NCBI GenBank assembly: GCA_017412605.1
Contig: JAFPWY010000003.1
Coordinates: 62,001-126,000, forward strand
Length of the DNA: 64,000 nt
Source of the DNA: Fibrobacter sp.
GTDB lineage: Bacteria > Fibrobacterota > Fibrobacteria > Fibrobacterales > Fibrobacteraceae
Direction: 5' to 3'
A program made the position numbers and the translations under genes. Under the pieces are notes generated by a model. It ran no database searches, was not told the DNA's origin, and saw only the letters and a program-made list of their open reading frames with translations. This document shows, in pieces, positions 17,352-26,052 of the stretch. Position 1 is the stretch's first letter, and each line of letters starts with the position of its first letter.

Positions 17352-20102
17352 ATGATGGCCGCCAAGAATTTCGTATTTCCAATTCTATTGATTCTTTTGG
17401 GATGTTTTGTTTCGTGTTCCAATAGTGGCACTTCCAGTTCGTCTGATGATGGAAAAGTTCAATTCGAAGTTCCCCGTGGAATGGTCTATGTTGCCGCACA
17501 TGGGAAGTCCGTGTTTCTTGGAACCTCTGCCGAAGGGGCCTCTGTCAAGGAATCTCCGGCGATGCGGGTTGATTTTACCTACGATTATGCTCTGGGTGAA
17601 AGCGAAGTGACCCGTGGTGAATTCCATAAATTGCTGAAAAGGCCTGCGGATGCATCCGTTGACGATTCTCTTCCCGTGACAAGTGTGACTTATTTTGATG
17701 CGATTCTCTTTGCCAATGCCAAAAGCCGCTCCGAGTCAATAGATACGGCTTACACGTACACGGCTGCACAATTCGATTCCCTGGGAAACTGTATTAGTTT
17801 GGAAGGACTGGAATTCCATCCTGAAGTTCAAGCTTACAGGTTGCCGACCGAGGCGGAATGGGTTTTTGCCGCATTGAACGGATGGAATGTGGAGAATAGT
17901 TGGAGCGGCGGTAATTCCGGTTACGAGATGCACAAGGTCTGTTCTCGAGAGAAAAACGGCCTGGGACTTTGTGACATGGAAGGCAATGTGGTCGAGTGGG
18001 TGCAGGATTGGTTCTCCTACTTTGCCGATACGGTTTACACGAATTTCGTGGGTGGCAAAGACGGAGGGCGCTTGGGCGAACGAGTCGTGAAGGGGGGCTA
18101 CTACGGAAGTGACCCGCAGCATGTCAGCTTGGTTTCTCGCAGCGATGTTTATACCGTGTTTTCGGCGAACCGCTATGCCCATTTGGGGTTTAGGCTCTGT
18201 TACGGAAGCATTCCCGATGCGGAATGGAGTGGCCAGTCCAGTGCCGATGCGTTATCCAATATTAAGGTTGTAGCCTCGGGAACCTCGCTCAGGCCTATTA
18301 CGGGCACATTCAACATGCGGCTTGCCTTCCGGAACGATATGACAGGGAACTTGGTGCTTGTCAATTTCGCTGCCGACGGGCAGACGTATTTCGAAATTCA
18401 AGATACGATAGACGTCTATCATCCTGAAATTTCACCTGACGGGAATTGGGTCGCTTTTTGCACTCAGTACGAGGGTGCTTCGGGAAAGTCTAGTTTGTAT
18501 GTGCGCTCCATGAACGAAGACAGTACAAAGGTGTTCCGGCTAGATGTGGAATCGGCGGCGGTTCCCCGGTGGAGGATTTTGCCCTCGGGCGATACGGCTA
18601 TCGTGTATGTGACCAATGCCGGAATCAATAGTGATGAAATGGTTTGGAATGAGGCTTCTACATGGCAGGTCGTCTGGTCTGGCGGAAAATTCAAGAAGCC
18701 GGAAAAACTTTTTGATGGTGCTTACCGTGACGGGGTTTCGTCGGAGAATTCCTTGGCTGTGAGTGGGGCTAGACTTCTTCGGGTACGGGTAGACGGGAAA
18801 GATACGGTGTGGTTTGACGGGGCGCAGGCCTGTAATGCGTCGCTCTCGGGAGATGAATCGAATCGCGTCTTGTTCCTGGATTTTGACGGTGCTATCGGGA
18901 AAGAAATTGTCGGGCAAAAATATGGAACTCACGGATACGTTCTCGTTGCCGATAGCACAGGAACTCTAGTCCAGTATGCCAAGGCACCGGACGGGTATGC
19001 GTTTGACCATACGGAATGGGCTTACAAGTCGGGCTTGGTTGTAGCGATACTGACGAATGTGAACGGGGCGCATTCCAGGATTGTCCTTGTAGACTTGTCG
19101 ACAAACAAGGTGACTGAACTCGTTACAGGGACCGAAATATGGCATCCCAGTTTTTGGATGCAAAAAATTGAATCTTCGGGGAATGGTGAATTTGTTCTAA
19201 ATCCGGACAGTGCGGGTGTTTATTACGTAGAAAATGGCAGTTCGGCCGCTTCGATACTGCGTGAAAAAATGGAAATGTTCTGGCGTTACAGGGATTCCGT
19301 GAATCTTATCATTCTTGGCTCGTCGCGCCCCTCGTCGGGCTTGGATCCTTTTGTATTTAGCGACAGCATTTTTGCCTTCAACATGTCGTGCATCCCGGAC
19401 AATATGGAACTGAACCGCTTCTTGTTCGAAAACTATGTGCTGAACCACATGTCCCGATTAAAGTATGTGGTCGTTTCACTTGATATCGATTTGTGGTGGC
19501 GCACCGAAGACGATGTGGACAGTTACTTCTTTGCTTACGAATACAAGTCTTATCCGGGATTCGTGTACGACGAAAATCACGATTTCTGGAAGGACGGCTA
19601 CCCAGAAAATCTATTGGAATATACGGAAAACAACCTCTATGTGGCCCTCGACAAGACTGTACATTCAAAAAATCGCGGGATGCAGTGGCTCCTGAGCGGC
19701 ATGGGCTGGTTTGAAAACCCTCCCGTGGAACACGACAGCACGTGGCTAGATACTTATCCTCAGTATTACAAAAAGAATCTGGAAGCACTGAAACGCCTGA
19801 TTGGCCTTGCAAAACTCCATGACGTGAACGTGGTGGGGATTGTGTTCCCGCAGAGTCCCGGATACAGAAAAACGGGCTCTTTTGGCCGTTACGGCATTAG
19901 GCGGAGCGAAGCCGACAGCCTTCTGAATGAGCTCAAGGATTTGGAAAATGTCTACGGCAATTTCCGTTTTATGGACGAAAACAAGATGGGATTGCATGAC
20001 TATCCCGATTCACTTGCGTACAATCAGGATCATTTGCTGAACGAAGCTGCGGCCATTATGGTTCCGCGGATAGAAAATGTCTTAAAGCAATTTAGCCGAT
20101 AG
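17352..20102 (+). CDS. Lipoprotein with FGE/SUMF1-like domain, PD40-like propeller and C-terminal SGNH-like region
   Basis: 916 residues. A lipoprotein signal peptide (lipobox LLGC at residue 17 or FVSC at 22) and a serine-rich linker come first. Residues about 35-290 resemble the formylglycine-generating/sulfatase-modifying fold: EVTRGEFHKLL, RLPTEAEWVFAALNGW, LCDMEGNVVEWVQDW, VVKGGYY, GFRLC. Residues about 320-610 have PD40-like turns (HPEISPDGNWVAFCTQYEG), suggesting a beta-propeller. The last 280 residues contain LIILGSSRPSSG, reminiscent of the SGNH/DHHW block I serine. Overall role unknown; surface attachment or carbohydrate binding is a guess. The stop overlaps the convergent YfcE gene by 11 nt. 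Confidence 0.7.
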   Translation: MMAAKNFVFPILLILLGCFVSCSNSGTSSSSDDGKVQFEVPRGMVYVAAHGKSVFLGTSAEGASVKESPAMRVDFTYDYALGESEVTRGEFHKLLKRPADASVDDSLPVTSVTYFDAILFANAKSRSESIDTAYTYTAAQFDSLGNCISLEGLEFHPEVQAYRLPTEAEWVFAALNGWNVENSWSGGNSGYEMHKVCSREKNGLGLCDMEGNVVEWVQDWFSYFADTVYTNFVGGKDGGRLGERVVKGGYYGSDPQHVSLVSRSDVYTVFSANRYAHLGFRLCYGSIPDAEWSGQSSADALSNIKVVASGTSLRPITGTFNMRLAFRNDMTGNLVLVNFAADGQTYFEIQDTIDVYHPEISPDGNWVAFCTQYEGASGKSSLYVRSMNEDSTKVFRLDVESAAVPRWRILPSGDTAIVYVTNAGINSDEMVWNEASTWQVVWSGGKFKKPEKLFDGAYRDGVSSENSLAVSGARLLRVRVDGKDTVWFDGAQACNASLSGDESNRVLFLDFDGAIGKEIVGQKYGTHGYVLVADSTGTLVQYAKAPDGYAFDHTEWAYKSGLVVAILTNVNGAHSRIVLVDLSTNKVTELVTGTEIWHPSFWMQKIESSGNGEFVLNPDSAGVYYVENGSSAASILREKMEMFWRYRDSVNLIILGSSRPSSGLDPFVFSDSIFAFNMSCIPDNMELNRFLFENYVLNHMSRLKYVVVSLDIDLWWRTEDDVDSYFFAYEYKSYPGFVYDENHDFWKDGYPENLLEYTENNLYVALDKTVHSKNRGMQWLLSGMGWFENPPVEHDSTWLDTYPQYYKKNLEALKRLIGLAKLHDVNVVGIVFPQSPGYRKTGSFGRYGIRRSEADSLLNELKDLENVYGNFRFMDENKMGLHDYPDSLAYNQDHLLNEAAAIMVPRIENVLKQFSR

Positions 20103-20730
20103 TTTGGCTAGCGAGTTCGCATCCGTCATTGAGCCTGTGGATGCTGAATTTGGCGGGGGCGGTTTCGCTTGCGCTCTCGTAAAGCCCGAAGGTAGGCGGG
20201 TTGCCGCCCTTGGGGAGGCTCGTGGAGCCCGGATTCACCAGCAGGACGCCCTTGAAATTCTTTTCGAGTTTCCAGATGTGCGTGTGGCCGTACAGGTAGG
20301 CGTCGATTTTCGGGTACGGATTCTCTTTTTCGAGATCAGGTGCGTACGGGGCGAGGCTCTGGAGCGCGTCGGCGGGGAAACATTCCGGCGTGTAGATGTG
20401 CCCGTGGCTCAAAAAGAGGTGGCAAGATGCGCCATTCTCGTTGGCGTCTTCCACGACGGTGTAGCTGTCCTCGACAGGGAAATCGAGCATCATCAGGTCC
20501 ACGTCGGCGTCGCAGTTGCCGCGCACGGCGGTGATGCATTCCTTGTACGGAGCCAGCGCCTCGACGACTCCCATGGGGCCGTGCCCTGCGGGGAGCGGAT
20601 TGCGCGGGCCGTGGTAGAGCGTGTCGCCCAGCAAGAAGATGCGGTCGCAGCGGAACTTTTCAAAGAAGGAAAGCGCCTGCCTCGCGGCAATCGCAGAACC
20701 ATGAATATCAGATAGGATGAGGGATTTCAT
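20092..20730 (-). CDS. yfcE: YfcE-like metallophosphoesterase
   Basis: 212 residues from the ATG at 20730, which is preceded by TGGAG at a normal distance; the frame remains open 14 codons further upstream but that stretch is repeat DNA. Metal ligands are visible in order: SDIHGS, LLGDTLYHG, RGNCD, SHGH and YGHTH, then VNPGSTSLPKGG. The family (MJ0936/YfcE) consists of cytoplasmic Mn2+-dependent phosphodiesterases acting on model diesters; the natural substrate is unclear. Overlaps the convergent upstream lipoprotein gene by 11 nt. Confidence 0.9.
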   Translation of the reverse strand: MKSLILSDIHGSAIAARQALSFFEKFRCDRIFLLGDTLYHGPRNPLPAGHGPMGVVEALAPYKECITAVRGNCDADVDLMMLDFPVEDSYTVVEDANENGASCHLFLSHGHIYTPECFPADALQSLAPYAPDLEKENPYPKIDAYLYGHTHIWKLEKNFKGVLLVNPGSTSLPKGGNPPTFGLYESASETAPAKFSIHRLNDGCELASQTIG

Positions 20731-20734
20731 TTTA

Positions 20735-20834
20735 GGCTCCAGGAATAGCAACGAGCAATGAGCAGTGAGCAATGAGCGGTGAGTCTAGATACCTCAAAGG
20801 CGCTTGCGCCGACCTCATAGCTCATCCCTCATCG
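20735..20834. repeat. Palindromic heptad-repeat element
   Basis: Left arm: five 7-nt units of type GAGCAAT (20753-20787). Centre: GGCGCTTGCGCC (about 20809-20820). Right arm: CTCATAG-type units of opposite orientation to 20834. Lies in the gap between the YfcE gene and the TPR lipoprotein gene. Confidence 0.82.
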
Positions 20835-23800
20835 CTACTTTACCATAATCATCGGGCTCGTTTCGCTCAGCAGGTAGTTCCACTCGGCGCGGATTTTCTC
20901 GTATTCGGCGGGGTCCGCGTACAGGGCGAATGTCGTCCAGCGGATGGAAGTGCCTGCGCTTGCCCCGCTGGTGGATTCTTTACCCTTTTCGAAGCTCACG
21001 TAGTCCGGCGTTTTCGGGTACGCCTTGGGCGGCGTAACCGTCACGGTATGGCCGCTCGGGGCGGTGACCTTGAGCGTGTAGCTGAACTGCGTCTCGTGCG
21101 GCATGCGGATGGGGTGGTGGCGCTTGGAAACCTTCGGAATCTTGAACAGGCTCCTTTCCCACACGTTCGGGAAGCGGCCCTTGAGCTCGGAACCGCCCTG
21201 GCCGAAGTATCCCTTCGAGGCGTAGGTGTTCACGATGATCAGCGGCTTGTTGAACTCGTTCAGGTTCTCGATTCTTACGTTGCCGATGCTCACGTCGGGG
21301 ACTCCGCTTGCGAGGAAGTCCTCGAGCAGGGTTTCCTGTTCCTTGACATCGTGGCTAAAGAACTTGTTGCGGATTGCCGACGCGAACTTGCCCTGCAGCG
21401 TGACGGAATCGCGGAATTCGCAGGCTCCGTCGGTGCCGATGTGGAGGCGGTGCTCTATGGCAATCTGGTGTTCCTGGTTGTCTTCGAGGATAGGCGTCGT
21501 CACGACCTTGCTGTTGTCGTCGTCGATGATGAGCGCGACCTTGCCTTCCATGTCGAGCGGCACGGGTCGGTCGTTGCCAGTCTTGTCGGTTGCATCGATC
21601 CAGCGTTCGCTAATCTTGTCTTGCTTGGGAATGTAGAGAATCATGTGGTTGAACTGCTGGATGGTCGGCAGCTGCTCGAACCCTTCTTCGGTGAGGTGGA
21701 TGGCCACGAGATGGCTCTTGACCCCGATGGCCTCGAGCATTTCCTTGAGCAACAGGGCCATGTCCTTGCAGTCGCCACGACGCTCCTTGAGCGTCACTTC
21801 GGCGGTCTGCGGGATAAGGCTGTGACCGCCGAAGCGGACATCGCGATAGCGGATGTCGTGGCGCACGAAGTTGACAATCGCCTTCACGGCCTCGTCGCCG
21901 ATACGGCTGCCCCGCACCTCGAAAGCCTTCTCGCGCACGCTCACGGCCTGCTTGAACTGGTGCTTGATGAGGTTCTGGTAGTCTTCGCCCACGTTCTTCC
22001 ATTCCTGCTTGCCGGTGAGCATGAGGCCTGCGCCAAAGTCGCGGTACACCGGCATGTACATTTCCTTGCGCACGATGACCGGGTTCTCGATGCTCCATTC
22101 CACGCCGCCCTTGAACGTCTTCTTCTCGAGCGGGCCGTATTCTTCGGTCACGAAGCGGTTCGGGTCGGCATAGATGCGGAAAATGCTCTTGCCTACGGGC
22201 ACGTCGCTGCTGCTCACGTAGTCGGTGTAGGGAATCATGCCCTTGTTCTCGATGTTGGTGCGGCTGAACTGCACGTAGATAAAGTCGCCCGGTTCGAGTT
22301 CCTGCAGCGGGAAGTGCGCCGTCTGGCTCTCGTTTCCGCCGCCGATTTCTGTGGCGTAGGTGATGTAGGCCCCGTTCAGGCCGACTTTCTGCTTCAGGTT
22401 CCAGTTGCTGTCGTAGACTTCGAGCGCGTTGATGTAGATGCGGTCAAAACCGGGCAGGAAGTCGAAGGTGAACTCGCGGTAGATGGCCGTGCCGCGCAGG
22501 TCGAGAATTTCCATGAGCATCTCGTCGGTGCGGACCCAGTTGGAACCCTTCTCGGCCTTGAGCGCTTCCTTGTGGTAATGCACGACGGCGGGGAAGTCTC
22601 CCTCGGTCCCGGCCTTCTTCGCGGAGGGAGAGAGCAGACCCTTGATGCTTGCCGTGCGCTCCTCGACCGGGGTGATGGGCTTTTGCAGCGTGCGGTTGTC
22701 GGCCTTGCCGAGGAACGCCTTGGTGGCGCTCAGGAAGCTTTTGGCGTCTTCGTTGTCGGGCTTGAGCGAAAGCGCCTTGGTGAGCGACTTTTCGGCTTCG
22801 CGGTAGTTCCTGCTATAGAAGAGGATCTTGCCCTGGGTGGTCCATGTCTTGTAGTTGTTGCGGTCCTTGGCGATGGTCTCTTCGCTGATGGCGCGGGCTT
22901 CCTCGTAGCGGCCGAGGAACACGAGCGCGTCCATGAGGGTGGAACCGAGGTCCACGCTCATGCCGAAGCGTCCGCGCACGCCGTAGAGCACGTCGACGGC
23001 TTCGGCGTACTGGTCAAGGCCCATGTAGGTCTTGGCGAGGTAGACGCCCAGGCGGCTGCTGGGCTGCGTGTCGTACAGGCGCTGCACCACGATGAGCGAC
23101 TGGTTGCGCTGTCCGAGTCCCCAGAGCGCGTCGCTCAGGTTGATGACGTATTCCGGATTGTTCGGCGTGTAGCGGAGCGCCCCTTCGGCGCATTCGCGGG
23201 CGTGCCCGTAGTCGAACAGCGCCTCGTACATTTCGCCCAGAATGGAGAGCAGCTTGCCGTTCTTGCGCACGAGATCCATCTGGCTCGTGAAATAGCTGAT
23301 GCCCGGCCCGTAAAGTTCCTTGAGCTGGTACACGAAACCGCAGTTGATGAGGTACAGCGGTTCTTCGGGGTCCATCTTGTTCGCGCGTTCAAAATAGCTG
23401 AGCGCGACGAGCGGCTGGTTTTCTACGAGGCGTAACAGGCCGACCTGGCTCATGATGGCAGCGTTGAACTTCGCCTGTTTCTTGTCGTTGGCGAGGCTCG
23501 GCTTTGCACCGACTTTGAGGCCTTCGACGGCGTTGTCCATGATTTTTGCGTACTTTTTCTTGTTGATGCCCTGCGTCCAGCTGACCACGAGGATACCGCG
23601 GCCGTCGTCGTAGAAATAGCGGCCCTTGTAGTAGAAGTCGAACTTGTTCACTACGTGCGTGAGCGTGAATTCCTGGGCGTAGCGGTCACCGACCTTGACT
23701 CGGCGGACATCCATGCTCGGTTCATTCGGGTCGACGCCGAGGCGGGTGAGGAGTACCTTGAACATGTCGGATTGGCTGACCTCGTCGCTCGGGACCATGG

Positions 23801-24659
23801 CGCCGTACACGAACATGGAAATGTCTTCGTCCTTGTTGCTGAGCACCAGATCCGGGTCTTCGTTCTGACGGGCGACTCCGTTCCAGATGTGCCAGAAGTT
23901 GTCCTTGACTTCCCAGCGGTAGCCCAAAGCGTCGCTGCTGTGTTCGCGGATGGTTTCCGGGGAGAGTTCCGGGCCGGATTCCTGCGTGGTTTCCTTCATC
24001 GCGAAGGAGGCGAAAAATTCCTTCCATTCCTGCTTGAGCGCCCCTGCGTCTAGCGTCACGTCGGTGGCTGAGAGCGTGAGCGTGTAGACCTTGCCTCCGG
24101 AGCCCGTGACAAGCCCGACCGCCTCGTAGGGCGTCTCGTAGCGCTTGCCGGCCACGTCGAAGAATGCGCCCGTGACGCCGAAAGCCTCTTCGGGGTAGGT
24201 CTCGGCGAGCGTCGCCTTCTTGCCGCTCGATTCAAAACTCTGCATTTCCATTTGGGCGCGGTCCATCAGGCGCATCGGTTCGCCCTGGGGGAGTTCCACC
24301 TCTACGAGCACGGCGCGGCGGCCCGTTTCGGCGTTGTAGAATTCGTAGGGGGCGCCGTCTTCGCCGCCGATGATAGACCAGTTCCCTGCAGGAGGCTCAA
24401 AGCGGTAGCCCGGTGCATCTATGACCCCATTCTTGAGGGAAATGCCTGCGGAGTTGTTCCCGCTTGCCGGGAGGGATGAACCGTCAAAGTCGGCTGTGTA
24501 GTCGTCGCTGTAGTAGCTGCTTGCGTTGGAGCTGCTTTGCTGCGCGTCGGGCTCGGTGGTGGGAGCCGGGTTCCCGGCACAAGAAACCAGGACGGAAAAA
24601 CCGAACAGGGAAGTACAAAAACGGACAATGTGGCGTGAAATTTTAGACGAGTCGCTCAT
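20835..24659 (-). CDS. Large lipoprotein: TPR array, DUF3857 and transglutaminase-like domain
   Basis: 1274 residues. Lipoprotein signal with lipobox LVSC (near residue 27), then a Ser/Ala-rich linker. The region of about 70-370 is unassigned. Residues about 400-680 contain TPR-like helical pairs (ALSYFERANKMDPEEPLYL; AEKSLTKALSLKPDNEDA). Residues about 690-900 resemble DUF3857. About 920-1080 is a transglutaminase-like fold with Cys in RRGDCKDMALLLKEML, His in FNHMILYIP and Asp in RWIDATDK, i.e. an apparently intact triad. A further beta-rich part follows. DUF3857-transglutaminase proteins are common in the FCB group; substrate unknown, acting at the envelope. Confidence 0.82.
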   Translation of the reverse strand: MSDSSKISRHIVRFCTSLFGFSVLVSCAGNPAPTTEPDAQQSSSNASSYYSDDYTADFDGSSLPASGNNSAGISLKNGVIDAPGYRFEPPAGNWSIIGGEDGAPYEFYNAETGRRAVLVEVELPQGEPMRLMDRAQMEMQSFESSGKKATLAETYPEEAFGVTGAFFDVAGKRYETPYEAVGLVTGSGGKVYTLTLSATDVTLDAGALKQEWKEFFASFAMKETTQESGPELSPETIREHSSDALGYRWEVKDNFWHIWNGVARQNEDPDLVLSNKDEDISMFVYGAMVPSDEVSQSDMFKVLLTRLGVDPNEPSMDVRRVKVGDRYAQEFTLTHVVNKFDFYYKGRYFYDDGRGILVVSWTQGINKKKYAKIMDNAVEGLKVGAKPSLANDKKQAKFNAAIMSQVGLLRLVENQPLVALSYFERANKMDPEEPLYLINCGFVYQLKELYGPGISYFTSQMDLVRKNGKLLSILGEMYEALFDYGHARECAEGALRYTPNNPEYVINLSDALWGLGQRNQSLIVVQRLYDTQPSSRLGVYLAKTYMGLDQYAEAVDVLYGVRGRFGMSVDLGSTLMDALVFLGRYEEARAISEETIAKDRNNYKTWTTQGKILFYSRNYREAEKSLTKALSLKPDNEDAKSFLSATKAFLGKADNRTLQKPITPVEERTASIKGLLSPSAKKAGTEGDFPAVVHYHKEALKAEKGSNWVRTDEMLMEILDLRGTAIYREFTFDFLPGFDRIYINALEVYDSNWNLKQKVGLNGAYITYATEIGGGNESQTAHFPLQELEPGDFIYVQFSRTNIENKGMIPYTDYVSSSDVPVGKSIFRIYADPNRFVTEEYGPLEKKTFKGGVEWSIENPVIVRKEMYMPVYRDFGAGLMLTGKQEWKNVGEDYQNLIKHQFKQAVSVREKAFEVRGSRIGDEAVKAIVNFVRHDIRYRDVRFGGHSLIPQTAEVTLKERRGDCKDMALLLKEMLEAIGVKSHLVAIHLTEEGFEQLPTIQQFNHMILYIPKQDKISERWIDATDKTGNDRPVPLDMEGKVALIIDDDNSKVVTTPILEDNQEHQIAIEHRLHIGTDGACEFRDSVTLQGKFASAIRNKFFSHDVKEQETLLEDFLASGVPDVSIGNVRIENLNEFNKPLIIVNTYASKGYFGQGGSELKGRFPNVWERSLFKIPKVSKRHHPIRMPHETQFSYTLKVTAPSGHTVTVTPPKAYPKTPDYVSFEKGKESTSGASAGTSIRWTTFALYADPAEYEKIRAEWNYLLSETSPMIMVK

Positions 24660-24695
24660 AGGGCGAAAAATAAAAAATTAAGGAGGATCGTAACG

Positions 24696-24722
24696 AAAGA
24701 GCCTCCCGTCGGGAGGCTCTTT
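24696..24722 (-). terminator. Terminator of the 50-codon gene
   Basis: A perfect 12-bp stem (AAAGAGCCTCCC / GGGAGGCTCTTT) with a 3-nt loop. It lies 7 nt past the stop of the small minus-strand gene and is well formed on both strands. Confidence 0.75.
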
Positions 24723-24729
24723 GCTATAA

Positions 24730-24882
24730 TCATGCAGATGCAAAATCCTTTGTGGCTTGCGCCCTCAACTTGAGGACCTTTTCTTTGGGTAACTTGGTGA
24801 TATCGGTATACCCTTCTAAAGATACATCTTTTGCGAAGTCCTTGTCAAGCAGTTTCTTTAGCCTGTCTTCTTTGCGATTCAT
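24730..24882 (-). CDS. Small hypothetical protein, 50 residues
   Basis: A short reading frame starting MNRKEDRLKKLLDKDF and ending ATKDFASA, lysine- and aspartate-rich, probably helical and soluble. No family recognised. Support for a real gene: its stop is followed after 7 nt by a strong terminator in the right orientation, and nothing else on that strand could use it before the next gene. No clear SD is seen. It is divergent from the broken lipoprotein gene at 24915. Confidence 0.5.
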   Translation of the reverse strand: MNRKEDRLKKLLDKDFAKDVSLEGYTDITKLPKEKVLKLRAQATKDFASA

Positions 24883-24914
24883 AACGAATAAAAGGTTTGG
24901 ACTGCGGGGGTAAA

Positions 24915-25079
24915 ATGAAGCGATTGAGTGCTTTTATGGTAGGTGCGAAAGGCCTTACGCTGGTAGGGATCTTTGCATCGGTCCTTCTTGTTGCCTGAGA
25001 CGGTTCCAATAACGGCACCGATGCTGCTGATGCTGCCGATATTGTTGTGGATGCCATTAGTATATTCTATATTTGTGCC
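24915..25079 (+). pseudogene. Lipoprotein remnant with stop codon at the lipobox cysteine
   Basis: ATG at 24915 follows a GGGGG SD-like tract. It opens a classic lipoprotein signal peptide (MKRLSAFMVGAKGL then FASVLLVA). The codon that should be the lipid-modified Cys is TGA (24996-24998), one base from TGC. The frame then reads DGSNNGTDAADAADIV, a typical mature lipoprotein linker, and runs without further stops into thiS. I read this as a decayed gene whose 3' part has been lost; 27 codons remain translatable. Alternatives: sequencing error or a short regulatory leader peptide. Confidence 0.6.
25068..25073 (+). promoter_or_regulatory. -10-like box, start-proximal (thiS)
   Basis: TATATT ends 6 nt before the thiS ATG. 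It supports starting thiS at 25080 although the frame is open upstream. Confidence 0.4.
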
Positions 25080-25274
25080 ATGCTTACCATAAATGGACAG
25101 AGTGTCGATGCGGCGGGGAAGACCGTTGCTGAATACCTTGCAGAAGCGGGGTACAATACCGTGCGCATTGCCGTGGAGCGGAACGAAGAAATTGTTCCGA
25201 AGGCGAAGTATGCCGAGACGGTGCTCGCCGATGGCGATGTGGTCGAGGTCGTGAACTTTGTAGGTGGCGGGTGA
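25080..25274 (+). CDS. thiS: Sulfur carrier protein ThiS
   Basis: 64 residues, standard length. Starts MLTINGQSVDAAGKTVAEYL and ends VVNFVGGG, with the C-terminal Gly-Gly that is adenylated and thiocarboxylated to carry sulfur for the thiazole ring of thiamine. The frame is open further upstream, but that part belongs to the broken lipoprotein. The stop overlaps the ThiF start by one base (TGATG), so thiS-thiF are coupled. No TPP riboswitch is visible upstream. Confidence 0.93.
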   Translation: MLTINGQSVDAAGKTVAEYLAEAGYNTVRIAVERNEEIVPKAKYAETVLADGDVVEVVNFVGGG

Positions 25275-25912
25275 TGGAATCTCGCGTGCCGACTCGCGAA
25301 GAGATGCTTGCCGCGCTCGAAAAGCGCCAGGGTGCCGATGCCGTGCGCAAGTTGCAGGCGGCGACCGTTGCTGTATGCGGACTGGGTGGGCTCGGCTCGA
25401 ATATCGCGATTTCTTTGGCGCGTGCCGGTGTAGGGAAACTTATTCTCGTGGATTTTGACCGCGTCGATGTGACGAACTTACATCGCCAGCAATACAAGGC
25501 GTGTCAGGTTGGCCTCCCTAAACCCGAAGCATTGCTTGCGAACTTGAAAGAGATTGCCCCGTACACGGAATACGAAACGCATTTTGAGAAGGTGATTGCC
25601 GAGAATGTAGCGACGCTCCTTGCAAATGCCGACGTGGTTTGCGAGGCGTTCGACAATGCTGAGGCGAAGGCGATGCTCGTGAATGCGGTCCTTGAGACGA
25701 TGCCCGAAAAGTTTTTGGTGGCGGCGTCCGGAATGGCGGGCTTCGAAGGCGGGAACACCATCCGTACCCGCAAGATTACGGACAAATTTTACCTCTGCGG
25801 CGACGGGGTGAGCGATGTTGCCGACGGAATCGGGCTGGTAGCTCCGCGAGTGATGCTTTGTGCCGCGCACCAGGCCCTTACGGCGGTTCGGCTGATTCTT
25901 GGCATGGATTAG
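25274..25912 (+). CDS. thiF: ThiS adenylyltransferase ThiF
   Basis: 212 residues. E1-like Rossmann start VAVCGLGGLGSNIAISLA, then LILVDFDRVDVTNLHRQQY (adenylate-binding Asp, Arg/Gln). No zinc-binding Cys pairs are seen; this is the short ThiF type rather than the MoeB/HesA type. It activates the ThiS C-terminus with ATP. The ATG at 25274 overlaps the thiS stop; a GTG one codon earlier is less likely. Confidence 0.92.
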   Translation: MESRVPTREEMLAALEKRQGADAVRKLQAATVAVCGLGGLGSNIAISLARAGVGKLILVDFDRVDVTNLHRQQYKACQVGLPKPEALLANLKEIAPYTEYETHFEKVIAENVATLLANADVVCEAFDNAEAKAMLVNAVLETMPEKFLVAASGMAGFEGGNTIRTRKITDKFYLCGDGVSDVADGIGLVAPRVMLCAAHQALTAVRLILGMD

Positions 25913-25984
25913 ATAGCCCCGGGGCGGCTTGCTTAAAATAATCTTCCATCTTTCTTATGCGGGTTTGAAAGTCCTTTTTCCGAG

Positions 25985-26013
25985 TTGACCGGATTGTTAA
26001 CAATTTTTATCTT
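25985..26013 (+). promoter_or_regulatory. Promoter of the acyl-CoA carboxyltransferase gene
   Basis: TTGACC (25985-25990), 17-nt spacer, TATCTT (26008-26013). A leader of about 30 nt contains AAAGGAG before the ATG at 26053. Confidence 0.6.
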
Positions 26014-26052
26014 TGGCTACGAAATTATTACAGTAAAGGAGTTCTTTACACT

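Noticed and set aside
20772-23435. 887-codon plus-strand frame opposite the TPR lipoprotein
   Set aside because: Low-complexity Val/Glu/His composition and no motifs; the minus strand encodes a coherent multidomain protein.
24985-25040. Possible TPP riboswitch before thiS (CTGAGA at 24995)
   Set aside because: The other conserved blocks and pairing regions are missing or in the wrong order; CTGAGA lies inside the broken lipoprotein frame.
24845-25057. 70-codon minus-strand frame
   Set aside because: Overlaps the better supported 50-codon gene in another frame and the lipoprotein remnant; no motif or SD.
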